64,000 nt of DNA from Lineus longissimus (Eukaryota; Nemertea; Pilidiophora; Heteronemertea; Lineidae): the NCBI RefSeq assembly GCF_910592395.1, contig NC_088321.1, positions 8,930,001 through 8,994,000 of the forward strand. The letters are read 5' to 3'. The notes under the pieces are model-generated. The model worked only from the letters and a program-made list of their open reading frames with translations. It ran no database searches and had not been told where the DNA came from. Made by a program: the position numbers and the translations under genes. Positions 15,690 through 29,879 of the stretch are shown here, piece after piece (position 1 is the first letter of the stretch; each line of letters opens with the position of its first letter).

Positions 15690-18600
15690 TTCTGCGATGA
15701 TAAGTTGTCATTCGAGAGCGATATTACACTAATGGCAATGAAAGTCGGTCGGCGATGGCGCTCGTCGCGACCAATCACGCTCATTTTGGTTATACAGAGT
15801 CGAGATGACTGATATGACAAATTGATTCCACAATTTCGATATTCTGCGATGATAAGTTGTCATTCGATAGCGATATTTCACTACTGGCGATGAAAGTCGG
15901 TCGGCGATGGCGCTCGTCGCGTTTGATCACGCTCATTTTTGTTATACAGAGTCGAGATGACCAATTTGACAATCTGAGACCGCAATTTCGAGATTCTGCG
16001 ATGATTACTTGTCATTAGACTAGCAATATTACACTACAGGCGATGAAAGTCGATCGGCGATGGCGCTTGTCGTGTCCAATCACGCTCATTTTGGTTATAA
16101 AGAGTCGAGATGACCAATTGGACAAATTGAGACCACAATTTCGATATTCTGCGATGATTAATTGAAATTAGACTAGCAATATTATGCTACTGGCGATGAA
16201 AGTCCGTCGGCGATGGCGCTCGTCGTATCCAATCACGCTCATTTTTGTTATACAGAGTCGAGATGACCGATTTGACAATCTGAGACCGCAATTTCGAGAT
16301 TCTGCGATGATCACTTGTCATTAGACTAGCAATATTACACTACTGGCGATGAAAGTCGGTCGGCGATGGCGCTCGTCGCGTTTGATCACGCTCATTTTTG
16401 TTATACAGAGTCGAGATGACCGATTTGACAATCTCAGACCGCAATTTCGAGATTCTGCGATGATTACTTGTCATTAGACTAGCAATATTACACTACAGGC
16501 GATGAAAGTCAATCACCGATGGCGCTCGTCGTGTCCAATCACGCTCATTTTGGTTATTCAGAATCGATATGACTGATTGGACAAATTGAGACAACAATTT
16601 CGAAATTCTGCGATGATAAGTTTTCATTCGATAGCGATATTACACTACTGGCGATGAAAGTCAGTCAGCGATGGCGCTCGTCGCGACCAATCACACTCAT
16701 TTTGGTTATGCAAAGTTGAGATGGCCGATGGTCAAACTGAGACCGCAATTTTGAGATGCTGCGATGATAAGTTGTCATTCGATAGCGATATTACACTAAT
16801 GGCAATGAAAGTCGGTCGGTGATGGCGCTCGTCGCGACCAATCACGCTCATTTTGGTTATAAAGAGTCGAAATGACCGATTGGACAAATTGATTCCACAA
16901 TTTCGATATTCTGCGATGATAAGTTGTCATTCGATTGCGATATTTCACTACTTGCGATGAAAGTCGGTCGGCGATGGCGCTCGTCACGACCAATCACGCT
17001 CACTTTGGTTATGCAGAGTCGAGATGACCGATGGTCAAACTGAGACCGCAATTTTGAGATTCTGCGATGATAAGTCGTCATTCGATAGCGATATTTCACT
17101 ACTGGCGATGAAAGTCGGTCGGCGATGGCGCTCGTCGCGTCCAATCACGCTCATTTTTGTTATACAGAGTCGAGATGATCGATTTGACAATCTGAGACAG
17201 CAATTTCGAGATTCTGCGATGATAAGTTGTCATTCGATAGCGATATTACACTACTGGCGATGAAAGTCGGTCGGCGATGGCGCTCGTCGCGACCAATTAC
17301 GCTCATTTTGGTTATGCAGAGTAGATGCACAATTGGACCAACTGAGACCGCAATTTAGAGATTCTGCGATGATTAATTGAAATTAGACTAGCAATATTAT
17401 GCTACTGGCGATGAAAGTCAGTCGGCGATGGCGCTCGTCGCATCCAATCACGCTCATTTTTGTTATACAGAGTCGATGTGACTGATTTGACAATCTGAGG
17501 CCGCAATTTCGAGATTCTGCGATGATTACTTGTGATTAGACTAGCAATATTACACTACAGGCGATGAAAGTCGATCGGCGATGGCGCTTGTCGTGTCCAA
17601 TCACGCTCATTTTGGTTATGCAAAGTCGAGATGGCCGATGGTCAAACTGTGACCACAATTTTGAGATTCTGCGATGATATGTTGTCATTCGAGAGCGATA
17701 TTACACTAATGGCAATGAAAGTCGGTCAACGATGGCGCTCGTCGCGTTTGATCACGCTCATTTTTGTTATACAGAGTCGAGATGACCGATTTGACAATCT
17801 GAGACCGCAATTTCGAGATTCTGCGATGATTACTTGTCATTAGACTAGCAATATTACACTACAGGCGATGAAAGTCGATCGGCGATGGCGCTTGTCGTGT
17901 CCAATCACGCTCATTTTGGTTATACAGAGTCGAGATGACCAATTGGACAAATTGAGACCACAATTTCGATATTCTGCGATGATTAATTGAAATTAGACTA
18001 GCAATATTACGCTACTGGCGATGAAAGTCGGTCAGCGATGGCGCTCGTCGCGACCAATCACGCTCACTTTGGTTATGCAGAGTCGAGATGACCGATGGTC
18101 CAACTGAGACTGCAATTTTGAGATTCTGCGATGATAAGTTGTCATTCGATAGCGATATAACACTACTGGCGATGAAAGTCGGTCGGCGATGGCGCTCGTC
18201 GCGACCAATCACGCTCATTTTGGTTATACAGAGTCGAGATGACCGATTTGACAAATTGAGACCACAATTTCGATATTCTACGATGATAAGTTGTCATTCG
18301 ATAGCGATATTTCACTACTGGCGATGAAAGTCGGTAAGCGATGGCGCTCGTCACGACTAATCACGCTCATTTTGGTTATACAGAGTCGAGATGACCAATT
18401 TGACAATCTGATACCGCAATTTCGAGATTCTGCGATGATCAGTGGTCATTAGACTAGCAATATTACACTACAGTCGATGAAAGTCGGTCGGCGATGGCGC
18501 TCGTTACATCCAATCACGCTCATTTTGGTTATACAGAGTCGAGATAACCGATTGGACAAATTGATTCCACAATTTCGATATTCTGCGATGATAAGTTGTC

Positions 18601-21600
18601 ATTCGATAGCGATATTTCACTACTGGCGATGAAAGTCGGTCAGCGATGGCGCTCGTCACGACCAATCACGCTCACTTTGGTTATGCAGAGTCGAGATAAC
18701 CGATTGGACAAATTGATTCCACAATTTCGATATTCTGCGATGATAAGTTGTCATTCGATAGCGATATTTCACTACTGGCGATGAAAGTCGGTCGGCGATG
18801 GCGCTCGTCGCGACCAATCACGCTCATTTTGGTTATGCAGCGTCGAGATGCTCAATTGGACCAACTGAGACCGCAATTTAGAGATTCTGCGCTGATTAGT
18901 TGAAATTAGACTAGCAATATTACGCTACTGGCGATGAAAGTCGGTCGGCGATGGCGCTCGTCGTATCCAATCACGCTCATTTTTGTTATACAGAGTCGAG
19001 ATGACCGATTTGACAATCTGAGACCGCAATTTCGAGATTCTGCGATGATTACTTGTCATTAGACTAGCAATATTACACTACAGGCGATGAAAGTCGATCG
19101 GCGATGGCGCTCGTCGCGACCAATCACACTCATTTTGGTTATGCAGAGTCGAGATGCTCAATTGGACCAACTGAGACCGCAATTTTGATATTCTGCGATG
19201 ATAAGTTGTCATTCGATAGTGATATTACACTAATGGCAATGAAAGTCGGTCGGCGATGGCGCTCGTCGCGACTAACCACGCTCACTTTGGTTATGCAGAT
19301 TCGAGATGACCGATGATGAAACTGAGACCACAATTTTGAGATTCTGCGATGAAAAGTTGTCATTTGATAGCGATATTACACTACTGGCGATGAAAGTCGG
19401 TCGGCGATGGCGCTCGTCGCGACCAATCACCCTCATTTTGGTTATGCAGAGTCGAGATGCTCAATTGGACAAACTGAGACCGCAATTTTGAGATTCTGCG
19501 ATGATCAGTTGAAATTAGACCAGCAATATTACGCTACTGGCGATGAAAGTCGGTCGGCGATGGCGCTCGTCACGTCTAATCACGCTCATTTTGGTTATAC
19601 AGAGTCGAGATTACCGATTGGACAAATTGATTCCACAATTTCGATATTCTGCGATGATAAGTTGTCATTCGACAGCGATATTTCACTACTGGCGATGAAA
19701 ATCGGTCGGCGATGGCGCTTGTCACGACCAATCACGCTCACTTTGGTTATTCAGAGTCGAGATGACCGATGGTCAAACTGAGACCGCAATTTTGAGATTC
19801 TGCGATGATAAGTTGTCATTCGAGAGCGATATTACACTAATGGCAATGAAAGTCGGTCGGCGATGGCGCTCGTCGCGACCAATCACGCTCATTTTGGTTA
19901 TACAGAGTCGAGATGACTGATATGACAAATTGATTCCACAATTTCGATATTCTGCGATGATAAGTTGTCATTCGATAGCGATATTTCACTACTGGCGATG
20001 AAAGTCGGTCGGCGATGGCGCTCGTCGCGTTTGATCACGCTCATTTTTGTTATACAGAGTCGAGATGACCAATTTGACAATCTGAGACCGCAATTTCGAG
20101 ATTCTGCGATGATTACTTGTCATTAGACTAGCAATATTACACTACAGGCGATGAAAGTCGATCGGCGATGGCGCTTGTCGTGTCCAATCACGCTCATTTT
20201 GGTTATAAAGAGTCGAGATGACCAATTGGACAAATTGAGACCACAATTTCGATATTCTGCGATGATTAATTGAAATTAGACTAGCAATATTATGCTACTG
20301 GCGATGAAAGTCGGTCGGCGATGGCGCTCGTCGTATCCAATCACGCTCATTTTTGTTATACAGAGTCGAGATGACCGATTTGACAAATTGAGACAACAAT
20401 TTCGAAATTCTGCGATGATAAGTTTTCATTCGATAGCGATATTACACTACTGGCGATGAAAGTCAGTCAGCGACGGCGCTCGTCGCGACCAATCACACTC
20501 ATTTTGGTTATGCAAAGTTGAGATGGCCGATGGTCAAACTGAGACCGCAATTTTGAGATGCTGCGATGATAAGTTGTCATTCGATAACGATATTACACTA
20601 ATGGCAATGAAAGTCGGTCGTTGATGGCGCTCGTCGCGACCAATCACGCTCATTTTGGTTATAAAGAGTCGAAATGACCGATTGGACAAATTGATTCCAC
20701 AATTTCGATATTCTGCGATGATAAGTTGTCATTCGATTGCGATATTTCACTACTTGCGATGAAAGTCGGTCGGCGATGGCGCTCGTCACGACCAATCACG
20801 CTCACTTTGGTTATGCAGAGTCGAGATGACCGATGGTCAAACTGAGACCGCAATTTCGAGATTCTGCGATGATAAGTTGTCATTCGATAGCGATATTACA
20901 CTACTGGCGATGAAAGTCGGTCGGCGATGGCGCTCGTCGCGACCAATTACGCTCATTTTGGTTATGCAGAGTAGATGCACAATTGGACCAACTGAGACCG
21001 CAATTTAGAGATTCTGCGATGATTAATTGAAATTAGACTAGCAATATTACGCTACTGGCGATGAAAGTCAGTCGGCGATGGCGCTCGTCGCATCCAATCA
21101 CGCTCATTTTTGTTATACAGAGTCGATGTGACTGATTTGACAATCTGAGGCCGCAATTTCGAGATTCTGCGATGATTACTTGTCATTAGACTAGCAATAT
21201 TACACTACAGGCGATGAAAGTCGATCGGCGATGGCGCTTGTCGTGTCCAATCACGCTCATTTTGGTTATGCAAAGTCGAGATGGCCGATGGTCAAACTGT
21301 GACCACAATTTTGAGATTCTGCGATGATATGTTGTCATTCGAGAGCGATATTACACTAATGGCAATGAAAGTCGGTCAACGATGGCGCTCGTCGCGTTTG
21401 ATCACGCTCATTTTTGTTATACAGAGTCGAGATGACCGATTTGACAATCTGAGACCGCAATTTCGAGATTCTGCGATGATTACTTGTCATTAGACTAGCA
21501 ATATTACACTGAAGGCAATGAAAGTCGATCGGCGATGGCGCTTGTCGTGTCCAATCACGCTCATTTTGGTTATACAGAGTCGAGATGACCAATTGGACAA

Positions 21601-23280
21601 ATTGAGACCACAATTTCGATATTCTGCGATGATAAGTTGTCATTCGACAGCGATATTTCACTACTGGCGATGAAAATCGGTCAGCGATGGCGCTCGTCGC
21701 GACTAATCACGCTCACTTTGGTTATGCAGAGTCGAGATGACCGATGGTCCAACTGAGACTGCAATTTTGAGATTCTGCGATGATAAGTTGTCATTCGATA
21801 GCGATATAACACTACTGGCGATGAAAGTCGGTCGGCGATGGCGCTCGTCGCGACCAATCACGCTCATTTTGGTTATACAGAGTCGAGATGACCGATTTGA
21901 CAAATTGAGACCACAATTTCGATATTTTACGATGATAAGTTGTCATTCGATAGCGATATTTCACTACTGGCGATGAAAGTCGGTCAGCGATGGCGCTCGT
22001 CACGACTAATCACGCTCATTTTGGTTATACAGAGTCGAGATGACCAATTTGACAATCTGATACCGCAATTTCGAGATTCTGCGATGATCAGTGGTCATTA
22101 GACTAGCAATATTACACTACAGTCGATGAAAGTCGGTCGGCGATGGCGCTCGTTACATCCAATCACGCTCACTTTGGTTATGCAGAGTCGAGATAACCGA
22201 TTGGACAAATTGATTCCACAATTTCGATATTCTGCGATGATAAGTTGTCATTCGATAGCGATATTTCACTACTGGCGATGAAAGTCGGTCGGCGATGGCG
22301 CTCGTCGCGACCAATCACGCTCATTTTGGTTATGCAGCGTCGAGATGCTCAATTGGACCAACTGAGACCGCAATTTAGAGATTCTGCGCTGATTAGTTGA
22401 AATTAGACTAGCAATATTACGCTACTGGCGATGAAAGTCGGTCGGCGATGGCGCTCGTCATATCCAATCACGCTCATTTTTGTTATACAGAGTCGAGATG
22501 ACCGATTTGACAATCTGAGACCGCAATTTCGAGATTCTGCGATGATTACTTGTCATTAGACTAGCGATATTACACTACAGGCGATGAAAGTCGATCGGCG
22601 ATGGCGCTCGTCGCGACCAATCACACTCATTTTGGTTATGCAGAGTCGAGATGCTCAATTGGACCAACTGAGACCGCAATTTTGATATTCTGCGATGATA
22701 AGTTGTCATTCGATAGTGATATTACACTAATGGCAATGAAAGTCGGTCGGCGATGGCGCTCGTCGCGACTAACCACACTCACTTTGGTTATGCAGATTCG
22801 AGATGACCGATGATGAAACTGAGACCACAATTTTGAGATTCTGCGATGAAAAGTTGTCATTCGATAGCGATATTACACTACTGGCGATGAAAGTCGGTCG
22901 GCGATGGCGCTCGTCGCGACCAATCACCCTCATTTTGGTTATGCAGAGTCGAGATGCTCAATTGGACAAACTGAGACCGCAATTTTGAGATTCTGCGATG
23001 ATCAGTTGAAATTAGACCAGCAATATTACGCTACTGGCGATGAAAGTCGGTCGGCGATGGCGCTCGTCACGTCTAATCACGCTCATTTTGGTTATACAGA
23101 GTCGAGATTACCGATTGGACAAATTGATTCCACAATTTCGATATTCTGCGATGATAAGTTGTCATTCGACAGCGATATTTCACTACTGGCGATGAAAATC
23201 GGTCGGCGATGGCGCTTGTCACGACCAATCACGCTCACTTTGGTTATTCAGAGTCGAGATGACCGATGGTCAAACTGAGA
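15690..23280. repeat. Tandem duplication of a ~4.1-kb (27-monomer) block, second copy shortened
   Basis: The block at about 15,690-19,790 is followed directly by its copy at about 19,798-23,280. The rare variant gatatgacaaattgattcc marks both starts, 4,108 bp apart. Later landmarks are 3,802, 3,650 and finally 3,497 bp apart, so the second copy lacks about two, then one, then one monomer. Each step is close to a multiple of 152 bp, which fits unequal exchange between monomers. Confidence 0.8.
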
Positions 23281-26200
23281 CCGCAATTTTGAGATTCTGC
23301 GATGATAAGTTGTCATTCGATAGCGATATTTCACTACTGGCGATGAAAGTCGGTCGGCGATGGCGCTCGTCGCGTCCAATCACGCTCATTTTTGTTATAC
23401 AGAGTCGAGATGACCGATTTGACAATCTGAGACAGCAATTTCGAGATTCTGCGATGATAAGTTGTCATTCGATAGCGATATTACACTACTGGCGATGAAA
23501 GTCGGTCGGCGATGGCGCTCGTCGCGACCAATTACGCTCATTTTGGTTATGCAGAGTCGAGATGCTCAATTGGACCAACTGAGACCGCAATTTAGAGATT
23601 CGGCGATGATTAATTGAAATTAGACTAGCAATATTACGCTACTGGCGATGAAAGTCAGTCGGCGATGGCGCTCGTCGCATCCAATCACGCTCATTTTTGT
23701 TATACAGAGTCGACATCACCGATTTGACAATCTGAGACCGCAATTTCGAGATTCTGCGATGATAACTTGTCATTAGACTAGCAATATTACACTACAGGCG
23801 ATGAAAGTTGATCGGCGTTGGCACTCGTCGTGTCCAATCACGCTCATTTTTGTTATACAGAGTCGACATCACCGATTTGACAATCTGAGACCGCAATTTC
23901 GAGATTCTGCGATGATAACTTGTCATTAGACTAGCAATATTACACTACAGGCGATGAAAGTTGATCGGCGTTGGCGCTCGTCGCAACCAATCACGCTCAT
24001 TTTGGTTATGCAAAGTCGAGATGACCGATAGTCAAACTGTGACCGCAATTTTGAGATTCTACGATGATAAGTTGAAATTAGAGTAGCAATATTACGCTAC
24101 TGGCGATGAAAGTCGGTTGGCAATGGCGCTTGTCGCGTCCAATCACGCTCACTTTTTTTATACAGAGTCGAGATGACCGATTTGACAATCTGAGACAGCA
24201 ATTTCGAGATTCTGCGATGATAAGTTGTCATTCGATAGCGATATTACACTACTAGCAATGAAAGTCGGTGGGCGATGGCGCTCGTCGCGACCAATCACAC
24301 TCATTTTGGTTATGCAGAGTCAAGATGCTCAATTGGACCAACTGAGACCGCAATTTAGACATTCTGCGATGATTAATTGAATTTAGACTAGCAATATTAC
24401 GCTACTGGCGATGAAAGTCGGTCGGCGATGGCGCTCGTCGCATCCAATCACGCTAATTTTTGTTATGCAGAATCGAGATGACCGATGGTGAAGTTGAGAC
24501 CACAATTTTAAGATTCTGCGATGAAAAGTTGTCATTCGATAGCGATATTACACTACTGGCGATGAAAGTCGATCGGCGATGGCGCTCGCCACGACCAATC
24601 ACGCTCACTTTGGTTATGCAGAGTCTAGATGACCGATGGTCAAACTGAGACCGCAATTTTGAGATTCTGCGATGATAAGTTGTCATTCGATAGCGATATT
24701 TCACTACTGGCGATGAAAGTCGGTCGGCGATGGCGCTCGTCGCGTCCAATCACGCTCATTTTTGTTATACAGAGTCGAGATGATCGATTTGACAATCTGA
24801 GACAGCAATTTCGAGATTCTGCGATGATAAGTTGTCATTCGATAGCGATATTACACTACTGGCGATGAAAGTCGGTCGGCGATGGCGCTCGTCGCGACCA
24901 ATTACGCTCATTTTGGTTATGCAGAGTCGAGATGCTCAATTGAACCAACTGAGACCGCAATTTAGAGATTCTGCGATGATTAATTGAAATTAGACTAGCA
25001 ATATTACGCTACTGGCGATGAAAGTCGGTCGGCGATGGCGCTCGTCGCATCCAATCACGCTCATTTTTGTTATACAGAGTCGAGATGACCGATTTGACAA
25101 TCTGAGACCGCAATTTCGAGATTCTGCGATGATAAGTTTTCATTCGATAGCGATATTACACTACTGGCGATGAAAGTCAGTCGGCGATGGCGCTCGTCGC
25201 AACCAATCACGCTCATTTTTGTTATACAGAGTCGAGATGACCGATTTGACAATCTGAGACCGCAATTTCGAGATTCTGCGATGATTACTTGTCATTAGAC
25301 TAGCAATATTACACTGAAGGCAATGAAAGTCGATCGGCGATGGCGCTTGTCGTGTCCAATCACGCTCATTTTGGTTATACAGAGTCGAGATGACCTATTG
25401 GACAAATTGAGACCACAATTTCGATATTCTGCGATGATAAGGTGTCATTCGATAGCGATATTACACTACTGGCGATGAAAGTCGGTCGACGATGGCGCTC
25501 AACGCGACCAATCACCCTCATTTTGGTTATGCAAAGTCGACATGCTCAATTGGACAAACTGAGACCGGAATTTTGAGATTCTGCGATGATCAGTTGAAAT
25601 AAAACCAGCAATATTAGGCTACTGGCGATGAAAGTCGGTCGGCGATGGCGCTCGTCACGTCCAATCACGCTCATTTTGGTTATACAGAGTCGAGATTACC
25701 GATTGGACAAATTGATTCCACAATTTCGATATTCTGCGATGATAAGTTGTCATTCGATAGCGATATTTCACTACTGGCGATGAAAGTCAGTCGGCGATGG
25801 CGCTCGTCGCGACCAATCACGCTCACTTTGGTTATGCAGAGTCGAGATGACCGATGGTCCAACTGAGACTGCAATTTTGAGATTCTACGATGATCAGTTG
25901 AAATTAGAGTAGCAATATTACGCTACTGGCGATGAAAGTCGGTTGGCAATGGCGCTCGTCGCGTCCAATCACCCTCACTTTTTTTATACAGAGTCGAGAT
26001 GACCGATTTGACAATCTGAGACAGCAATTTCGAGATTCTGCGATGATAAGTTGTCATTCGATAGCGATATTACACTACTAGCGATGAAAGTCGGTCGGCG
26101 ATGACGCTCGTCGCGACCAATCACGCTCATTTTGGTTATGCAGAGTCGAGATGCTCAATTGGACCAACTGAGACCGCAATTTAGACATTCTGCGATGATT

Positions 26201-27149
26201 AATTGAAATTAGACTAGCAATATTACGCTACTGGCGATGAAAGTCGGTCTGCGATGGCGCTCGTCGCATCCAATAACGCTCATTTTTGTTATGCAGAATC
26301 GAGATGACCGATGGTGAAGTTGAGACCACAATTTTGAGATTCTGCGATGAAAAGTTGTCATTCGATAGCGATATTACACTACTGGCGATGAAAGTCGATC
26401 GGCGGTGGCGCTCGTCACGTCCAATCAAGCTCATTTTGGTTATACAGAGTCGAGATTACCGATTGGACAAATTGATTCCACAATTTCGATATTCTGCGAT
26501 GATAAGTTGTCATTCGACAGCGATATTTCGCTACTGGCGATGAAAGTCGGTCGGCGATGGCGCTCGTCACGACTAATCATGCTCACTTTGGTTATGCAGA
26601 GTCGAGATGACCGATTTGACAATCTGAGACAGCAATTTCGAGATTCTGCGATGATAAGTTGTCATTCGATAGCGATATTACACTACTGGTGATGAAAATC
26701 GGTCGACGATGGCGCTCGTCGCGACCAATTACGCTCATTTTGGTTATGCAGAGTCGAGATGCTCAATTGGACCAACTGAGACCGCAATTTAGAGATTCTG
26801 CGATGATTAATTGAAATTAGACTAGCAATATTACGCTACTGGCGATGAAAGTCAGTCGGCGATGGCGCTCGTCGCATCCAATCACGCTCATTTTGGTTAT
26901 GCAAAGTCGAGATGGCCGATGGTCAAACTGTGAGCGCAATTTTGAGATTCTACGATGATCAGTTGAAATTAGAGTAGCAATATTTCGCTACTGGCGATGA
27001 AAGTCGGTTGGCAATGGCGCTCGTCGCGTCCAATCACGCTCACTTTTTTTATACAGAGTCGAGATGACCGATTTGACAATCTGAGACAGCAATTTCGAGA
27101 TTCTGCGATGATAAGTTGTCATTCGATAGCGATATTACACTACTAGCGA

Positions 27150-29879
27150 TGAAAGTCGGTCGGCGATGGCGCTCGTCGCGACCAATCACGCTCATTTTGG
27201 TTATGCAGAGTCGAGATGCTCAATTGGACCAACTGAGACCGCAATTTAGACATTCTGCGATGATTAATTGAAATTAGACTAGCAATATTACGCTACTGGC
27301 GATGAAAGTCGGTCGGCGATGGCGCTCGTCGCATCCAATCACGCTCATTTTTGTTATGCAGAATCGAGATGACCGATGGTGAAGTTGAGACCACAATTTT
27401 GAGATTCTGCGATGAAAAGTTGTCATTCGATAACGATATTACACTACTGGCGATGAAAGTCGATCGGCGATGGCGCTCGTCACGTCCAATCACGCTCATT
27501 TTGGTTATACAGAGTCGAGATTACCGATTGGACAAATTGATTCCACAATTTCGATATTCTGCGATGATAAGTTGTCATTCGATTGCGATATTTCACTACT
27601 GGCGATGAAAGTCGGTCGGCGATGGCGCTCGCCACGACCAATCACGCTCACTTTGGTTATGCAGAGTCGAGATGACCGATGGTCAAACTGAGACCGCAAT
27701 TTTGAGATTCTGCGATGATAAGTTGTCATTCGATAGCGATATTTCACTACTGGCGATGAAAGTCGGTCGGCGATGGCGCTCGTCGCGACCAATCACGCTC
27801 ATTTTTGTTATACAGAGTCGAGATGATCGATTTGACAATCTGAGACAGCAATTTCGAGATTCTGCGATGATAAGTTGTCATTCGATAGCGATATTACACT
27901 ACTGGCGATGAAAGTCGGTCGGCGATGGCGCTCATCGCGACCAATCACGCTCATTTTGGTTATGCAGAGTCGAGATGCTCAATTGGACCAACTGAGACCG
28001 CAATTTAGAGATTCTGCGATGATTAATTGAAATTAGACTAGCAATATTACGCTACTGGCGATGAAAGTCGGTCGGCGATGGCGCTCGTCGCATCCAATCA
28101 CGCTCATTTTTGTTATACAGAGTCGAGATGACCGATTTCACTACTGAGACCGCAATTTCGAGATTCTGCGATGATAAGTTTTCATTCGATAGCGATATTA
28201 CACTACTGGCGATGAAAGTCAGTCGGCGATGGCGCTCGTCGCAACCAATCACGCTCATTTGGTTATGCAAAGTCGAGATGGCCGATGGTCAAACTGTGAC
28301 CGCAATTTTGAGATTCTGCGATGATAAGTTGTCATTCGAGAGCGATATTACACTAATAGGAATGAAAGTAGGTCGGCGATGGCGCTCGTCGCATCCAATC
28401 ACGCTCATTTTTGTTATACAGAGTCGAGATGACCGATTGGACAAATTGATTCCACAATTTCGATATTCTGTGATGATAAGTTGTCATTCGATTGCGATAT
28501 TTCACTACTGGCGATGAAAGTCGGTCGGCGATGGCGCTCGTCGCGACCAATCACGCTCATTTTGGTTATGCAGAGTCGAGATGCTCAATTGGACCAACTG
28601 AGACCGCAATTTAGACATTCTGCGATGATTAATTGAAATTAGACTAGCAATATTACGCTACTGGCGATGAAAGTCGGTCGGCGATGGCGCTCGTCGCATC
28701 CAATCACGCTCATTTTTGTTATGCAGAATCGAGATGACCGATGGTGAAGTTGAGACCACAATTTTGAGATTCTGCGATGAAAAGTTGTCATTCGATAACG
28801 ATATTACACTACTGGCGATGAAAGTCGATCGGCGATGGCGCTCGTCACGTCCAATCATGCTCATTTTGGTTATACAGAGTCGAGATTACCGATTGGACAA
28901 ATTGATTCCACAATTTCGATATTCTGCGATGATAAGTTGTCATTCGATTGCGATATTTCACTACTGGCGATGAAAGTCGGTCGGGGATGGCGCTCGCCAC
29001 GACCAATCACGCTCACTTTGGTTATGCAGAGTCGAGATGACCGATGGTCAAACTGAGACCGCAATTTTGAGATTCTGCGATGATAAGTTGTCATTCGATA
29101 GCGATATTACACTACTGGCGATGAAAGTCGGTCGGCGATCGCGCTCGTCGCGTCCAATCACGCTCATTTTTGTTATACAGAGTCGAGATGATCGATTTGA
29201 CAATCTGAGACAGCAATTTCGAGATTCTGCGATGATAAGTTGTCATTCGATAGCGATATTACACTACTGGCGATGAAAGTCGGTCGGCGATGGCGCTCAT
29301 CGCGACCAATTACGCTCATTTTGGTTATGCAGAGTCGAGATGCTCAATTGGACCAACTGAGACCGCAATTTAGAGATTCTGCGATGATTAATTGAAATTA
29401 GACTAGCAATATTACGCTACTGGCGATGAAAGTCGGTCGGCGATGGCGCTCGTCGCGTCCAATCACGCTCATTTTTGTTATACAGAGTCGAGATGACCGA
29501 TTTCACTACTGAGACCGCAATTTCGAGATTCTGCGATGATAAGTTTTCATTCGATAGCGATATTACACTACTGGCGATGAAAGTCAGTCGGCGATGGCGC
29601 TCGTCGCAACCAATCACGCTCATTTGGTTATGCAAAGTCGAGATGGCCGATGGTCAAACTGTGACCGCAATTTTGAGATTCTGCGATGATAAGTTGTCAT
29701 TCGAGAGCGATATTACACTAATGGCAATGAAAGTAGGTCGGCGATGGCGCTCGTCACATCCAATCACGCTCATTTTTGTTATACAGAGTCGAGATGACCG
29801 ATTGGACAAATTGATTCCACAATTTCGATATTCTGCGATGATAAGTTGTCATTCGATTGCGATATTTCACTACTGGCGA
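27150..29879. repeat. Tandem pair of the 1,365-bp 9-mer module
   Basis: Copy 1 is about 27,150-28,514 and copy 2 about 28,515-29,879. The module carries private markers: gcagaatcgagatgaccg with gtgaagttgagacc, the unit with gatttcactactgagacc (one base short), and cacgctcatttggttatgc (one base short). These and a further small indel explain 1,365 rather than 1,368 bp. Further copies with identical internal spacing lie at 31,856-33,220, 35,046-36,410, 49,030-50,394 and 52,983-54,347. Confidence 0.85.
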
